This document shows positions 1 through 10,206 of a DNA stretch of 64,000 nt, piece by piece; within the stretch, counting starts at the first letter, position 1; every line of letters begins with the position of its first letter. Below the pieces are notes generated by a model. The model did no database searches. It was not told where the DNA came from and saw nothing but the letters and a program-made list of their open reading frames with translations. Origin of the DNA: Bilabrum cf. latius (lineage: Eukaryota > Bigyra: Bicosoecida > Bigyra > Bicosoecida); NCBI GenBank assembly GCA_965178125.1, contig OZ237749.1, positions 124,001-188,000 of the forward strand, in the 5' to 3' direction. A program made the position numbers and the translations under genes.

Positions 1-2044
1 TGCAGCAAGTACCTGATACAGCAGGCCTACATGGCGCAGGTTCAGCCCGTGGCTGTGCAGTGCGCGCTTGATAGCTCGTCGGAGACTGCGAGCATCAGCG
101 CGAAGTGGCCCACCATGCGCTGCACTGCCACTGGAAGTCTTGGCTGCATTGCGAGAATTCCTTAGCTATCCAAGCGCTGCGCATGCAGACGCTGCAGCTT
201 GTTGCAGGTTTGTTGGTCCAGTCAGAAGCTCGCAGACAGCAAACGCCCGTCGTTTCTCAGCCTCCAGCGTCTATGGAGTGCACCGACCTAGCATGAAAGC
301 ATCAGGGCTCACTCTGTCAGGAACATCTACCTTGTCTGCTGCAGCGAGTCGCTCCAGGTGCTTCTTCACGTCCGGCCGAAGCATGCAGGTCAAAACGCCA
401 GTCCCGCCGAAGTACCACGCAGGACAGGATGCGACGAAGACTGCACGCTTGCCCGAGCTGTGCCTGCCGTGCATGACCACGCAGCCGCACCCCCGATGCA
501 CCCCAACAATGCAGACCTCCGCGCCCTTTCTGTCCGCTGCTGAGCTGGTCGACTGTAGAACGCCCTCTTCGGAAGCCGCTGCAGCGCTGCAAAGATGCTT
601 GGTCGGGCTCCACACGCTCGACACAGCGTCGGCAATGGCCTTAGCAGAACCGCCCCCGGCGTCGAGGCACCTCTTCAGCGATGCCGGCAGCCGGGCATGG
701 AACATTCTAGGAGCCCACGATGCCGTTTCCTCCTCTTCCTCCACTCCAAATACAACAGGTGCTGTGCCGGGGTCTTTCTTGGCTGCCTGTATCCAGGCCA
801 TGTCTGGGATCAGCAGCCGGTGCGTGTCCAGCACCACCCTCTCCCCAGTGCCGAGCTGGTGGACCTCCACGTCGAACGGGAGCACCTAGGCGACACCTTC
901 CGGCGCGACCGGGCCATCGTAGCAGCGGGCTTGGGGAGAGCCCCGATAGAACTCGATGACTGTGCCAAGGTTAGCGCCTGATCGAAGGACTAGATCGGAG
1001 TGGTTGACCTTCCCGACCTCTTCACTGACGCTCGAGTCCGGATTCTAGAATTCCTCCTCCTCATTGGAAGCTGTGCTATCCGATATTGCATCGTGTGACT
1101 CTTGCGGAGCGCATGGATCCGTCAATCGGCTGATGCACAACGGCGACAGGCCCATGGCTCGCAGTATATCTGCAGTGGTTGGATAGTCAGTCCGCCGGTC
1201 CAGAGCCTCGAGCACCTCGCACAAAGTGGCTTCAGCTCCCGTTTCGGAGTCCTTTTCCAACACGTGCCTACTTGCATGTCCATCTCGGTCCTCAATGCCA
1301 GAATCACCGGGGCCACTTGCAGCCGTGCCAGCTGCTGATTCGACCGCGGCTGTGGCTAGCCCACTACTGCCAGCATCATCACCCGCAGCTGAGACAGGCT
1401 CCACCTCAACCCAGTGCTTCACCCAGCAAGAGGCACTCTAGTAGCCCCCATCCAGAGCCTTCAGGTGGAAGTGCTCGGCCAGGGGCAGCACCACGGCCTC
1501 GTCCTGCTCCTTGTCAACGTGCATCGTGTGGCCGCCGTCTGCAGAGCCGCAGCACAGCGTTGACTGGCACATCCACGACTGTCATCAGCGGGGTGTTGAA
1601 GTGCACGGTGTCGATCGCGTGCACGGCCGCCGCCGCGTTCACCTCCAGCTTGGTCGCTTTCGCCGCCAGCTCGTCACTCGGGTAGATGCCCAACCCATTG
1701 TCGGGAATCTTAAGGAATAGCCCGTGGCCTTCGTGCAGTGCCTTTGTGCCTCCTGCCATGCCGGAGGGGGCGGTGATGATCTTGATGCCCGCATGCAGCA
1801 CCTCGATGGAGCTGCCTTCGGCTGCGTGACGCCGCATGGCGGCAGGAAGGAGCAATGCGGCCTCCACCGCATCCTGCCTAAATTGATCCCCTACGGCTAG
1901 GATAGTCGCTGCTCTGGCCTGCGCTTCATACTTGTCTGCGGCGATGCGTTGCTTGGCGGCCACAAGCGCCGTCCACGGCGACCTGCCGGCTGGGCCCGTG
2001 GGGGGGCCTACCTCGGCATGCTCGATCTTCGGTGGAATTGACAT
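1..2044 (-). CDS. CLU/TIF31-type protein, 3' part missing (UAG-sense gene)
   Basis: The gene reads leftward from ATG 2042-2044 and leaves the window before its end. Read through TAGs at 1438, 1045, 886, 271 and 166 (lowest coordinate of each), the frame gives blocks typical of protist CLU-domain proteins: a GSADGG..H turn (about 1530-1550), a DVEVH..GTGERVVLDT block (about 830-880) and SPDAF (about 290). It then gives an LHSHGLNLRHVG segment (about 20-60), matching the 'ALHxxGINxRYxG' signature of clustered-mitochondria proteins. Family members are cytosolic and linked to mitochondrial distribution and eIF3; the role here is inferred. Just before the GSADGG block (about 1550) the frame shifts by one base. 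The homologous residues continue on both sides, so one surplus C, a sequencing indel or a +1 frameshift is possible. Family assignment is fairly secure; exact function is not. Confidence 0.7.
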
Positions 2045-2089
2045 CGTACATACTTCGCTAGAGCCTGCCCCGGATGCTGGCTCTGGCAG

Positions 2090-2347
2090 TTAGACGGGGG
2101 CCCTCGCGCCAGAACATTCGCCTGAATCTGCCGCCAGGTATGCCACTAGAGGTTCATACCCCTGACTCGGCAGAGCTTTGAACTGCTCTGCACATCTGGC
2201 CTGTGCGGATGCTTGTACTATATTGCGATCATTGATGGCCTCTTCGCCTGACATGGGACTGTATCCAGCTGCCACCAGCGGCTTTTCAACAGGGGCATCC
2301 GCGGAGACGGCAGAGTATTGCATTTTGTCATTCCTAGCGGTGTCCAT
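2090..2347 (-). CDS. small hypothetical ORF, 85 residues
   Basis: An ATG at 2345-2347 opens 85 codons ending in TAA at 2090-2092. It lies just upstream of, and in the same frame as, the CLU-type gene. It is acidic and has no recognisable domain. It may be a separate small gene, a 5' exon of the CLU-type gene whose splice I cannot define, or chance. The TAA is real in this code, so it cannot simply be read through into the neighbour. Confidence 0.25.
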   Translation of the reverse strand: MDTARNDKMQYSAVSADAPVEKPLVAAGYSPMSGEEAINDRNIVQASAQARCAEQFKALPSQGYEPLVAYLAADSGECSGARAPV

Positions 2348-2399
2348 GGCGGCCGCTGCAACGATGCACAACTACGTTCTTCAATAGTTATCCTCTAGG

Positions 2400-3093
2400 C
2401 CTCTTTATGGAGCGAGTTTTGCTGGTATCCTCCACAGCTCGTACTGAAGCGATATCACCCAAGTGTATCCGGAACGGAATCCACTGTTCCTAAGCAGGCC
2501 TTGCGACCAAAATGTAACACCGTCGCAGGCCACAAGAGACTTCTAAGGTTTGGAGCTCAACCGAATCGCCCGACAGGTCTGAAGCACACACAGTGTGTGC
2601 GGTTGAATTCGTTGTTGCAGACCTGCAGGGCTACCAAGATTGCGGATCAACTCGAATGAGCCGACAGTCCCAGTATGCAGCACACTGAATGCACACCTGA
2701 GCCCTGCTTGTTCCCCGACTTCTTGATTGAGACTGAAGCTGCTAGAGTATCCACAGGAGAGAGAGAGAGAGAGAGAAAATAGAGTTTTCGCACGCAATTC
2801 AATACCAGAGACAATCCGAGGACTGCCACAGGAAAACGCACGACACCTGTTCAAAGTTCCGGGTCTCAGCCTGGTGCTGCACCTTCACTTCTTATCTTCG
2901 CAAAGGACTTGCAGAAATCACTATTTTAGGATATTTATGCTTCACTGGAATTTGAACATGCAGTCTTTCCAGTCATGCAGTCGTTGACTGGTGCGTGGAT
3001 CGGCGGATCTCAGCAAAGGCAACAGCTCGGCTACACCACGTTGGATGGTCTATTCGTCAATCCAGAGCCTGAAGAGCCTACATCAAACCGCAG
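2400..3093. other. intergenic stretch, no gene seen
   Basis: No convincing coding frame is visible on either strand, with or without TAG as sense. It contains a (GA)n run at about 2756-2776 and two loosely similar GCACAC-containing segments (about 2585 and 2680). It probably separates the leftward CLU-type region from the genes near 3.3 kb. Confidence 0.5.
2756..2776. repeat. (GA)n microsatellite
   Basis: About ten uninterrupted GA dinucleotides in intergenic sequence. Confidence 0.9.
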
Positions 3094-3300
3094 TTAGCTC
3101 ATACGCACTACATTGCAGCTTGCTGGTAGCTTCATGCCAATCTTCAAAAGAGCCGTAGAATTGGTGCCAGATGCCGGATCGGCTGCTCTTACGAGCGATG
3201 ATGAGCCGGCTAGAGCCACTAGGACATTACCGAGCATTGCCAGCACTATGTAATAATGGAGATCTCGCCAGGTAGGCCAACTGCTGGTACCAGCTTGCAT
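3094..3300 (-). CDS. possible small membrane protein, 68 residues
   Basis: ATG 3298-3300 to TAA 3094-3096. One hydrophobic stretch (YYIVLAMLGNVLVALAG) could be a signal anchor. It lies head-to-head with the gene starting at 3404, leaving about 100 bp for a shared promoter. No homology is recognised; it may be a first exon or chance. Confidence 0.3.
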   Translation of the reverse strand: MQAGTSSWPTWRDLHYYIVLAMLGNVLVALAGSSSLVRAADPASGTNSTALLKIGMKLPASCNVVRMS

Positions 3301-3403
3301 TGATCCATTTCCTTGCTTGCGACCTCAGGCACTAAGTGCCACAGTGCAGTGCAACAAAAGAAGAGGATGCGAGCATGATGCTCTGTTGTGTTGGACATTC
3401 AAG

Positions 3404-4699
3404 ATGTGCGGTGCGTGTCTTCAAAGGATGCGTCGTAGTTGCATCTGGTATTATGTTGTCATGATCTTGGCCATAGCATTGGTTTTGGAACTACTAGCGT
3501 CCATTCTAGAGGTCTACAACTCTTTCGAACTACCAGAAAGCGTCATGGCGTATCTTGGAATTCATTTTAGGACCGCGCTGAACATACATTTGCGCGTAAT
3601 TCAATGCTTTGCTACGTTTGAACTCATAGCATGCATTGCAGCTCGCGGCCGGACAATGTAGCAGAGAGCAGCCGCAGCAGCGCAGAATCTGCATCTGTGG
3701 AATTACTGCTTCGGCATTGACTGCAGCCGAAAATACTTGCTGGCAGCCGTTACAGCAATCACTGTTGTAGTTGCTACATGGTGCTTGCTTGCTAAATTGC
3801 ACTGTGACGAGAATGGGGACTGTGCCGAAGCCACTGGACATTTGCTACACAAGTTGGAGCAGGTGCTCGGCAGCTCTGCGGGAGTGATCACTGTGATTTC
3901 GACCATCCTCGACCAACTCTGGCCACCTGCTCTGCCTGCTCCAGCTGCTGCAGTGAACCCGCGCCAAGGCAACGCACCTGCTCTGCCTGCTCCAGCTGCT
4001 GCAGTGAACCCGCGCCAAGGCAACGCACCTGCTCTGCCTGCTCTGCCTGCTCCAGCTGCTGCAGTGAACCCGCGCCAAGGCAACGCACCTGCTCAAGGCA
4101 ACAGCCAGGCCCTTTAGCGCACTCTGGCTGTCAACGCAGGGGATTCTGTGGAGGTCGAGCGAGAGGTTGACCTCAATGAAGAAGAGCTTGAAGTGAATGG
4201 TGGCCTAGCCATAGCAGACGAGGGTCCCCAGACAGCTGAGAATCCGCCGCACGGCCAGCAAGCCCGAAGTGGAGCAGCAGCTGCAGCGACTGCTGAGGAG
4301 GACGCACGCATCATGGCTTCCCAGGCAGATGCAGCATTGGATGGATACAAAACTGTGCGTAACCCCATGCAGTTCCATGCCCACAAGCAAAGGCCCGCAA
4401 GCTTGTCAGCAGTTCGCCGCGCGATTCTTGCGATTCCCTTCGATCTTGTGCGGCGGCATCGGGCATCCATTGCGACCATCTCTCAGCACATGCGGGCTAT
4501 CCTGGGTATAGCAAGGCAGATGCAGGGGGGGCGAGGAATGGTTAGTATCGAGAATGAAATATTGGATCGAATCCTAGATTTCGCACGAGAGTTCGTGGGC
4601 AGCTTCGGCCACGACGATGGCGGCCGAGTGCTCCCAGCCACTTGGAACGCTCGAGTGCTTCGCCTTGAAGCTTTTGCAGAGGGATTGCCAGCGGAATGA
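3404..4699 (+). CDS. multi-pass membrane protein with 17-residue repeats (two UAGs)
   Basis: ATG 3404 to TGA 4697, 431 residues if TAG at 3659 and 4115 is sense. Three ORFs that look separate under the standard code sit in one frame with only TAG between them. The N-terminal part has hydrophobic helices (around residues 12-35 and 115-140, with a weaker one between). The middle has three copies of a Pro/Ala repeat with core AAAVNPRQGNAPAL (3929-4090; period 51 nt, the last unit longer by 6 nt). The C-terminal part is charged and helical. No family is recognised. The membrane topology is visible; the function is unknown. Confidence 0.7.
3929..4090 (+). repeat. in-frame 51-bp tandem repeat, three copies
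   Basis: Near-identical copies encode PAPAAAVNPRQGNAPAL. The period is a multiple of three, so copy number can change without breaking the frame. Confidence 0.85.
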
Positions 4700-5023
4700 G
4701 GAAGCAGCTGGGCTTCCAACCATGTGTCGAACAGGTTGGATGCTGCATGTTTGGCAGCGTTCTGAGGAGTACCCGAGATGATGAGCGGCTGCTTTGACCC
4801 GTCCGTGTAAGGAAGACACAGATGTATCTCGTCAACACAACAATGACAACTGTGAGCATACAATCCATCCAACCCGCAAAACTATAACTCCGCTTTACTC
4901 ATGAATCATCGTGTGTGTTCAGCACAATCGGATAGCGGAGTGGGATACCTGTTAACAATACCACCACCATGAACCCGCCTTAACGCTGCACAAGCAGTAA
5001 AGCGCCACGCCAACCAGTGCCAA

Positions 5024-5752
5024 TCAGTCGACTTTCTTCCCTTCTGTTTCGAGCCGTTTGCATGAATACTGTGGTGATCCTACTTCGAACTCTGGCTCTG
5101 GCAAAGGCTTGCTAGCTCCAAATCCGAAGTACTCTACCAGAACCTCCATTGGTGCATACACGCACTCTGGGGTGGGATACACGCAGGTTTCCAGCCAATA
5201 CTTGGCAAGCTCTAAGTCGCCCCACTGTGGGTAGGCGCGCGACATGTTCCTGCGGCTGTTTCTTGCTGGCCAATCTACGTTGAGCACCTCCAAGAACTTG
5301 GCTCTCCTACGGGCCTCATGCTCGCCCAGCCACTCCAGTCGCATGTATAGTAATTCCTTTCCCAGCTTCAGGTTGTCGTATATCAACCGTGAATGCGTGG
5401 TCAACAGCGCTACGTGGCCCTACAAATACTTGACAAGTACTTGCTCGCAGCGAATCGACACTGTGATGCCATCCCGAAGCTCGATGGAGCGGAACCCGAC
5501 TGTAGGTTGGGGTACATAAACCACCCTCTTGTCCTCGGGTCTGATGGCTTCTGCTGCGTGATCCGATGGCCTGCTCAGCCGCAACTTTCTGCGTTTCAGC
5601 GTCTGGCCACCGCGCTTGCTCAAAACCAATGACATGTTGCCGCTGTCAGAAACTGCTAAAGCAAAGCATGTCTGCAGCGATTTGACTATCAATGGGGAAG
5701 AAGATGCATCATTTAGCTTAATGTCTATGCCCCTGGTGAAGCCGGAGTGCAT
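5024..5752 (-). CDS. unrecognised soluble protein (one UAG)
   Basis: ATG 5750-5752 is the first ATG; TGA is at 5024-5026, giving 242 residues. TAG at 5420-5422 joins two ORFs in one frame, between ...EQVLVKYL and GHVALL.... The sequence is mixed alpha/beta and rich in Arg and Glu, with a motif resembling a PQPTVGF loop. No domain is recognised. Frames just upstream (to about 6010) look protein-like, so an extra 5' exon is possible, but I could not find a convincing donor/acceptor pair. Confidence 0.55.
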
Positions 5753-6079
5753 TTCTAAACAGCACGCAACTGGTTGAATCCCTGCCCTTGCGCCCTTGGC
5801 CCTTTGCCGCGTGAGCCTGGTATTCTGGTATAATTATGTGCCTGTGACGCCTGAGGCTGTTGTACGATACATTGACGTCGGTGCAATTCACATAATTCAC
5901 GTTGCCAATGCCCTTCGTGAGGCCGCAGGCGATTCCCAACTGCAACCTGTGGTGGACGAACCGGAACAACTGGTGGCGGCATGCAGACAGCACCAAAGAA
6001 GCTGGGCACATGCAGCGCTAGGGTACTACCAATCTCTGTGTTGATACCTGTCAGCCCTGGCAAGAATCTCACCTCACAT

Positions 6080-6171
6080 GAGCAGTCGTCACCCCAGCTA
6101 GCCAGGCAATCACACTCTCTCATAACACGAGCAGTCGTCACCCCAGCTAGCCAGGCAATCACACTCTCTCA
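6080..6171. repeat. 49-bp-period direct repeat at the 3' end of the 6.2-9.9 kb gene
   Basis: A 43-bp unit beginning GAGCAGTCGTCACCCC occurs at 6080-6122 and 6129-6171. The second copy contains the TGA stop (6169-6171) of the leftward gene. Confidence 0.9.
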
Positions 6172-9100
6172 CCCACTGGCAGGGTGCGACTGCAGCCAGG
6201 CCCGTCCTGCCGCCGCGCCCCCTCCCCGCCCTCGATCCACCGCCGCACTGTAGCTGCTGCCCGCACCAGCACCTGCCCTCACGGACCCCGCCCTCGTCAC
6301 ACCCCCAATCGCACCACCGGTACCCTGCGGCCAGCCGGCCTCTATCACTCCCCTCTCAAGGTCCCGACTGGCTGCACCGGCCTATCGAGGCACGCCCGCA
6401 GCTCCCCTACCCGACACGTCCGCCCGCAGCCGCAACCAGCCCGCCGCCTCCCTCGCCGTCAGCAAAGGCGCCCGAGGCGGCAGGGCCAAGGCCTCCCCCA
6501 CGGATGGAGCAGCCAGCAGCGCCGCGCCCTCCCTCAGCCTACCGAAGGCGATCCGCACGGCACCCTGCGCCGACACTTCCTGGCCCTGGCCCTGGCCCTT
6601 GCCCTGGCCCCGTGAGGACGGAGGTACCTGCAGCCCGCTCCTGTCGCCATGTCCGCCACGGGTCGCTGATGGCCGGCCGCCCGACGCACCGGCAGCCGCC
6701 AGCGGCCCCGCCCCCGCAGCGGCCCGCAGGCAGGCCGTGTCTATCGGCTCCGGATCCAGCCTAGCTCGCCTGCGGAACATCCCCTGCGCCGCGCGCACCC
6801 TGGCCGCGAGCAGCAGCCCCGCTGACTCATCCACCGCGGGCCCCCGCAGCACCTCCCGGGCCCAGCCGCGGGCCAGCATGCCTGCGGCCGAGGCCACCAC
6901 CGCGCCGCGGGCCCCCGGCACCAACCGTGCGACGCAAGCGTCCAGCGTCGTACCCTCGATGGCGTGCTGCACCAGCGCTTGCAGCACCGGATCATCGTGC
7001 ACGAGGGCCAGCAGGGCCCGGGGGGGCGCCAGCGAGCCATCCTGGGCCCGTGACTGCATGCCTCCTGTGGGTGTGGGTGTGGATGTGGATGTGCCGGCCG
7101 CAGGAGGAGGGCAGGACGTATCGGCTCGGTTCCCTCTCCTGCCCCTGCCGGCGCGGGGGGGAGACCCACCCCCACCCCGGGGCTCTCTGCCCACCCCTGC
7201 CAGCTCGGCGGGCAGCAGCAGCGTCTCGAGGTCCTGAGCTGCCTCGTCTGCCCTGGCCAGCTCGGATGCGTCGAAGGCGGAGGACTCGAGAGACACGGGC
7301 GAGCTAAAGGGCGAGGGCGGGGGTGCCCCCGCGGCACTTTGGGCCGCATGTCTGCCACCATCACCATCGGTGCCACGCACTGCCGGTGCCTGCGGTGGTT
7401 CATCATCGCCCTGATGCTGGCTGGTAGCACCTTCCGCACGCACAGCCGCCAGGAATTCTCCCAGCGCGCCTCGCAGCAGCGCGCCCGCTGCCTGCTCTGC
7501 TGCCATAGCCCGCATGTCCACCAGTGAGGCATGGGAGCGCCCCATGGACTCAATCGATCGGAGAACAGCATCCACGCCGGCCCCACCCAATGTCAATCCC
7601 GGTCCAGATCCATATCCCAAGCCAGCACCTGCAGGCTGTGCCTTTGCCTGTGCCTATGCCTATGCCTCTCTCGACCTAGGCCCCGATCCGGGGGCGCGTC
7701 GCTTCCCCGATGAAGAACCGGGTGCCGATCCGGACCCGGACTCCGGCGCCCCCTCCCGCCCTTGTTCACTGCATGCATCCTGTTCCCTGAGGTACTCCTC
7801 CGCAGACTCACAGGGCATGGGAAGCACTGCCGCCGCCTCCGCCCAGGCACGCTCCACCAGCACCTCCCCGAAATCGCCAGCCAGCCACAGCGTGTTCAGG
7901 CACGCGGGTGCACTGCACGACAGTCGCAGAGGACCCAGCCGAAGCAGCGCCTGCTCCGCGGGATGACGCACGGCGCCACTCCCGGCGTACGCGCCAGCGG
8001 AATCTCCGCCGCTACCTCCCAGCAGCAGGTCCCCATCGCCCTCGCCCTCGTCTTCGTCCATGTAGCCATCGCTGTCCTCGCCGTCGTCCGCATCCCCACC
8101 CAGCGCGCCCATAACCATACCGAAGAGAGAGCTCCCCACGTCCCTGGCCGCTCGCCCATTGCCACCACCGGTCGCCCCGTCCCCGTCCCCGTCCCCGTCC
8201 CCTGTTCCCCTGCCTACGGAACCCTTGCCAGGCCCGCCCCCACCCTCACCCCCATCCACCCCAGCACCCACGCCGACAGCCGGGTGCCCCTCTGCCTCCC
8301 TCTCCCGCGCGAGCTCCTCCAGTCGAACAGCCCAATCCTGGGCCCCTGCCCACGCCTGCGCCGCCTCCAGCAGCACGCCTGTGTCCTGCAGCTCCCCCGC
8401 CCCCTTGGACAGCACCCGCCCCACTGACAGCACGTCGGACTCCCATGCCCTCGCCACTGCAGCCAGGCCCCCCGCCACCGCGGGAGCCATCGTGGCCCCT
8501 GCCGCCCTCGCTGCCGCATGACCCAGAGCAAAAAAACCTTCGTCTGCCCAACTCCCCACCAGCGGCCCCGTCAGACGGTGGGCGGGCACTCCACCCAGCT
8601 GCAGCCCCGCCGGCTGCTCCCCTGCCCCCTCCGCAGCAGGCAGCACCATCCGCGCGCCGCCACCCGTCCCTGCAACCGCGCCCCCTTCCGTCTCCCACTG
8701 GGCCAGCAAGCCCCCCGCGTCCCTGCCTGCGGGCCTCCACTCCCCCCTGCGCAGCGCTGCAGTCAGCGCACCCCTGCAGCTGCTTTCCTCCACGGCCGCG
8801 TAGGACCCTGCCATGCTCAGCGCAGCGGCTACCAGCCTGCCCTCTGCGTGTGACGAGTGCGTTGCACCCGCCGGACACCCCGTCCCAGCAGCAGACCCCT
8901 GCCCCCAGGCCCCGGTCGCCACCCCCGCAGCCACGGCTCTGCTGGGCTCGTGCACGCCGCCCCGCCCCAGCGCCGCCCCCGCCACCCGCAGGTACCTCTC
9001 GGTGAGTTGCAGGGCAAAGGCAGCCCGGTCCGCAGCAGCAGAGGGGTCGTCGGTCGCCACAGACATACCGTCTGACTGCGCCCCTGCGACAACAGCACCA

Positions 9101-9948
9101 GCACCAGCACCAGCACCAGCACCAGCACCAGCACCAGCACCAGCACCAGCACCAGCAGCAGCAGCAGATGGGCTGGGAGGCAGCCCGGTCTGTTGGCTGC
9201 AGAGGACTAGCACGTCGGCGGCGTGCCGGGCGCACTCCTCATGCAGCCGCGCCGCGACGCCCATCCTCGCCTTCGCCGAGGCATCCAGCTGCGCCACCTG
9301 CTGCAGCCAGGCTCCTGCCGTGGACAAGAGCTCATAGAGGCCCCTCTCGCAAGGCTGCTCGTCCCAGCCGGCGTCGTCCTCGTCTTCCGGCTGCTCGCAC
9401 AGGCCAGTATCCATCTGGCTCGAGGCGGCTGGGGCAGCGACGTTACCGTGCTTTCGTGTAATACCACTTTCGGCGGACTGCAGCCGCACAGAGTCAAGAC
9501 GAGCCCTGATCTGCATCGCGCTCTCTACAAAATCATCGATTGCACGCTTCCCAAACAGTTCTGTGGCGCCTTGAGCTCCAAGACGGGAGCCCAGCGTCCA
9601 TAATACCCTCAGCTAGTCTGGACTGGGCATGTTTGCACCACTTGCTTGCATCTTGCGAAGAATCTCAGCAGCTATTTTCTGCTTTGTCCCCCTTAGAATC
9701 TCTTGCTGCAACTCAATCGCCGTTCTTGCCTGGTCTCTCGACGACGCCACGGCTTTCGAGCCATCATACCCTCCCATCAAAAGCTCTGATCGATACTTTG
9801 CATCGTATGACCGCTTGATGCTGCGCAAAATAGATTCAAGGGCCTCTAAACGCTATATTGCGTCTGAAATACGCCCTTCTCCGTGATCCTGCATGATGTC
9901 ACCCAGCCTACGCCCGAACTCTTCATTGCTGATTGCAAGGTCGGCCAT
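6169..9948 (-). CDS. large helical protein, 1,259 residues (four UAGs)
   Basis: ATG 9946-9948 to TGA 6169-6171. The frame crosses TAGs at 9853, 9613, 7660 and 6382 and contains no TAA or TGA. The N-terminal 130 residues are charged and helical, for example ISDAI-UAG-RLEALESIL, where UAG sits at a solvent-type position. A (Gly-Ala)n run comes from the hexanucleotide repeat at 9089-9166. The rest alternates helical, Ala-rich segments with acidic and Gly-rich linkers. The layout resembles a large tethering or scaffold subunit, but I recognise no signature, so no function is given. It is divergent from the myosin gene; about 260 bp separate the two starts. Confidence 0.75.
9089..9166. repeat. (ACCAGC)n hexanucleotide repeat
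   Basis: About ten ACCAGC units followed by CAG triplets inside the leftward gene. On that strand they encode alternating Gly and Ala. Confidence 0.9.
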
Positions 9949-10206
9949 TATATGCAAGGTTTATCCATGATCCTGGCGGAAAGCTCAGGATCTTGTCTTT
10001 CTGTGCAGAATTTGTTGTTACGTGTATTTTGAAATAAGTAACGTGTACTATTATATAATCAGATGCCAGCTTGCTCGTCGCGGACTCAGACGGCTCCAAG
10101 CTTAGGGGTCTAAGTTGTGCATTTGTTTGTACAACCGGGTGTAACTTCGGGCTCATTTGCCTCCCTTTCGGTGACCTGAGGCTCTTTTAGCTTAAAGAGA
10201 CGCACC
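9949..10206. promoter_or_regulatory. divergent intergenic region
   Basis: About 260 bp between the start of the leftward 6.2-9.9 kb gene and the first exon of the myosin gene. More AT-rich than the flanking genes; presumably holds both promoters. No clear TATA box is assigned. Confidence 0.4.

Noticed and set aside
8246-9235. Leftward ORF with a Cys-Trp run
   Set aside because: It is another frame of the (ACCAGC)n repeat in the 6.2-9.9 kb gene.
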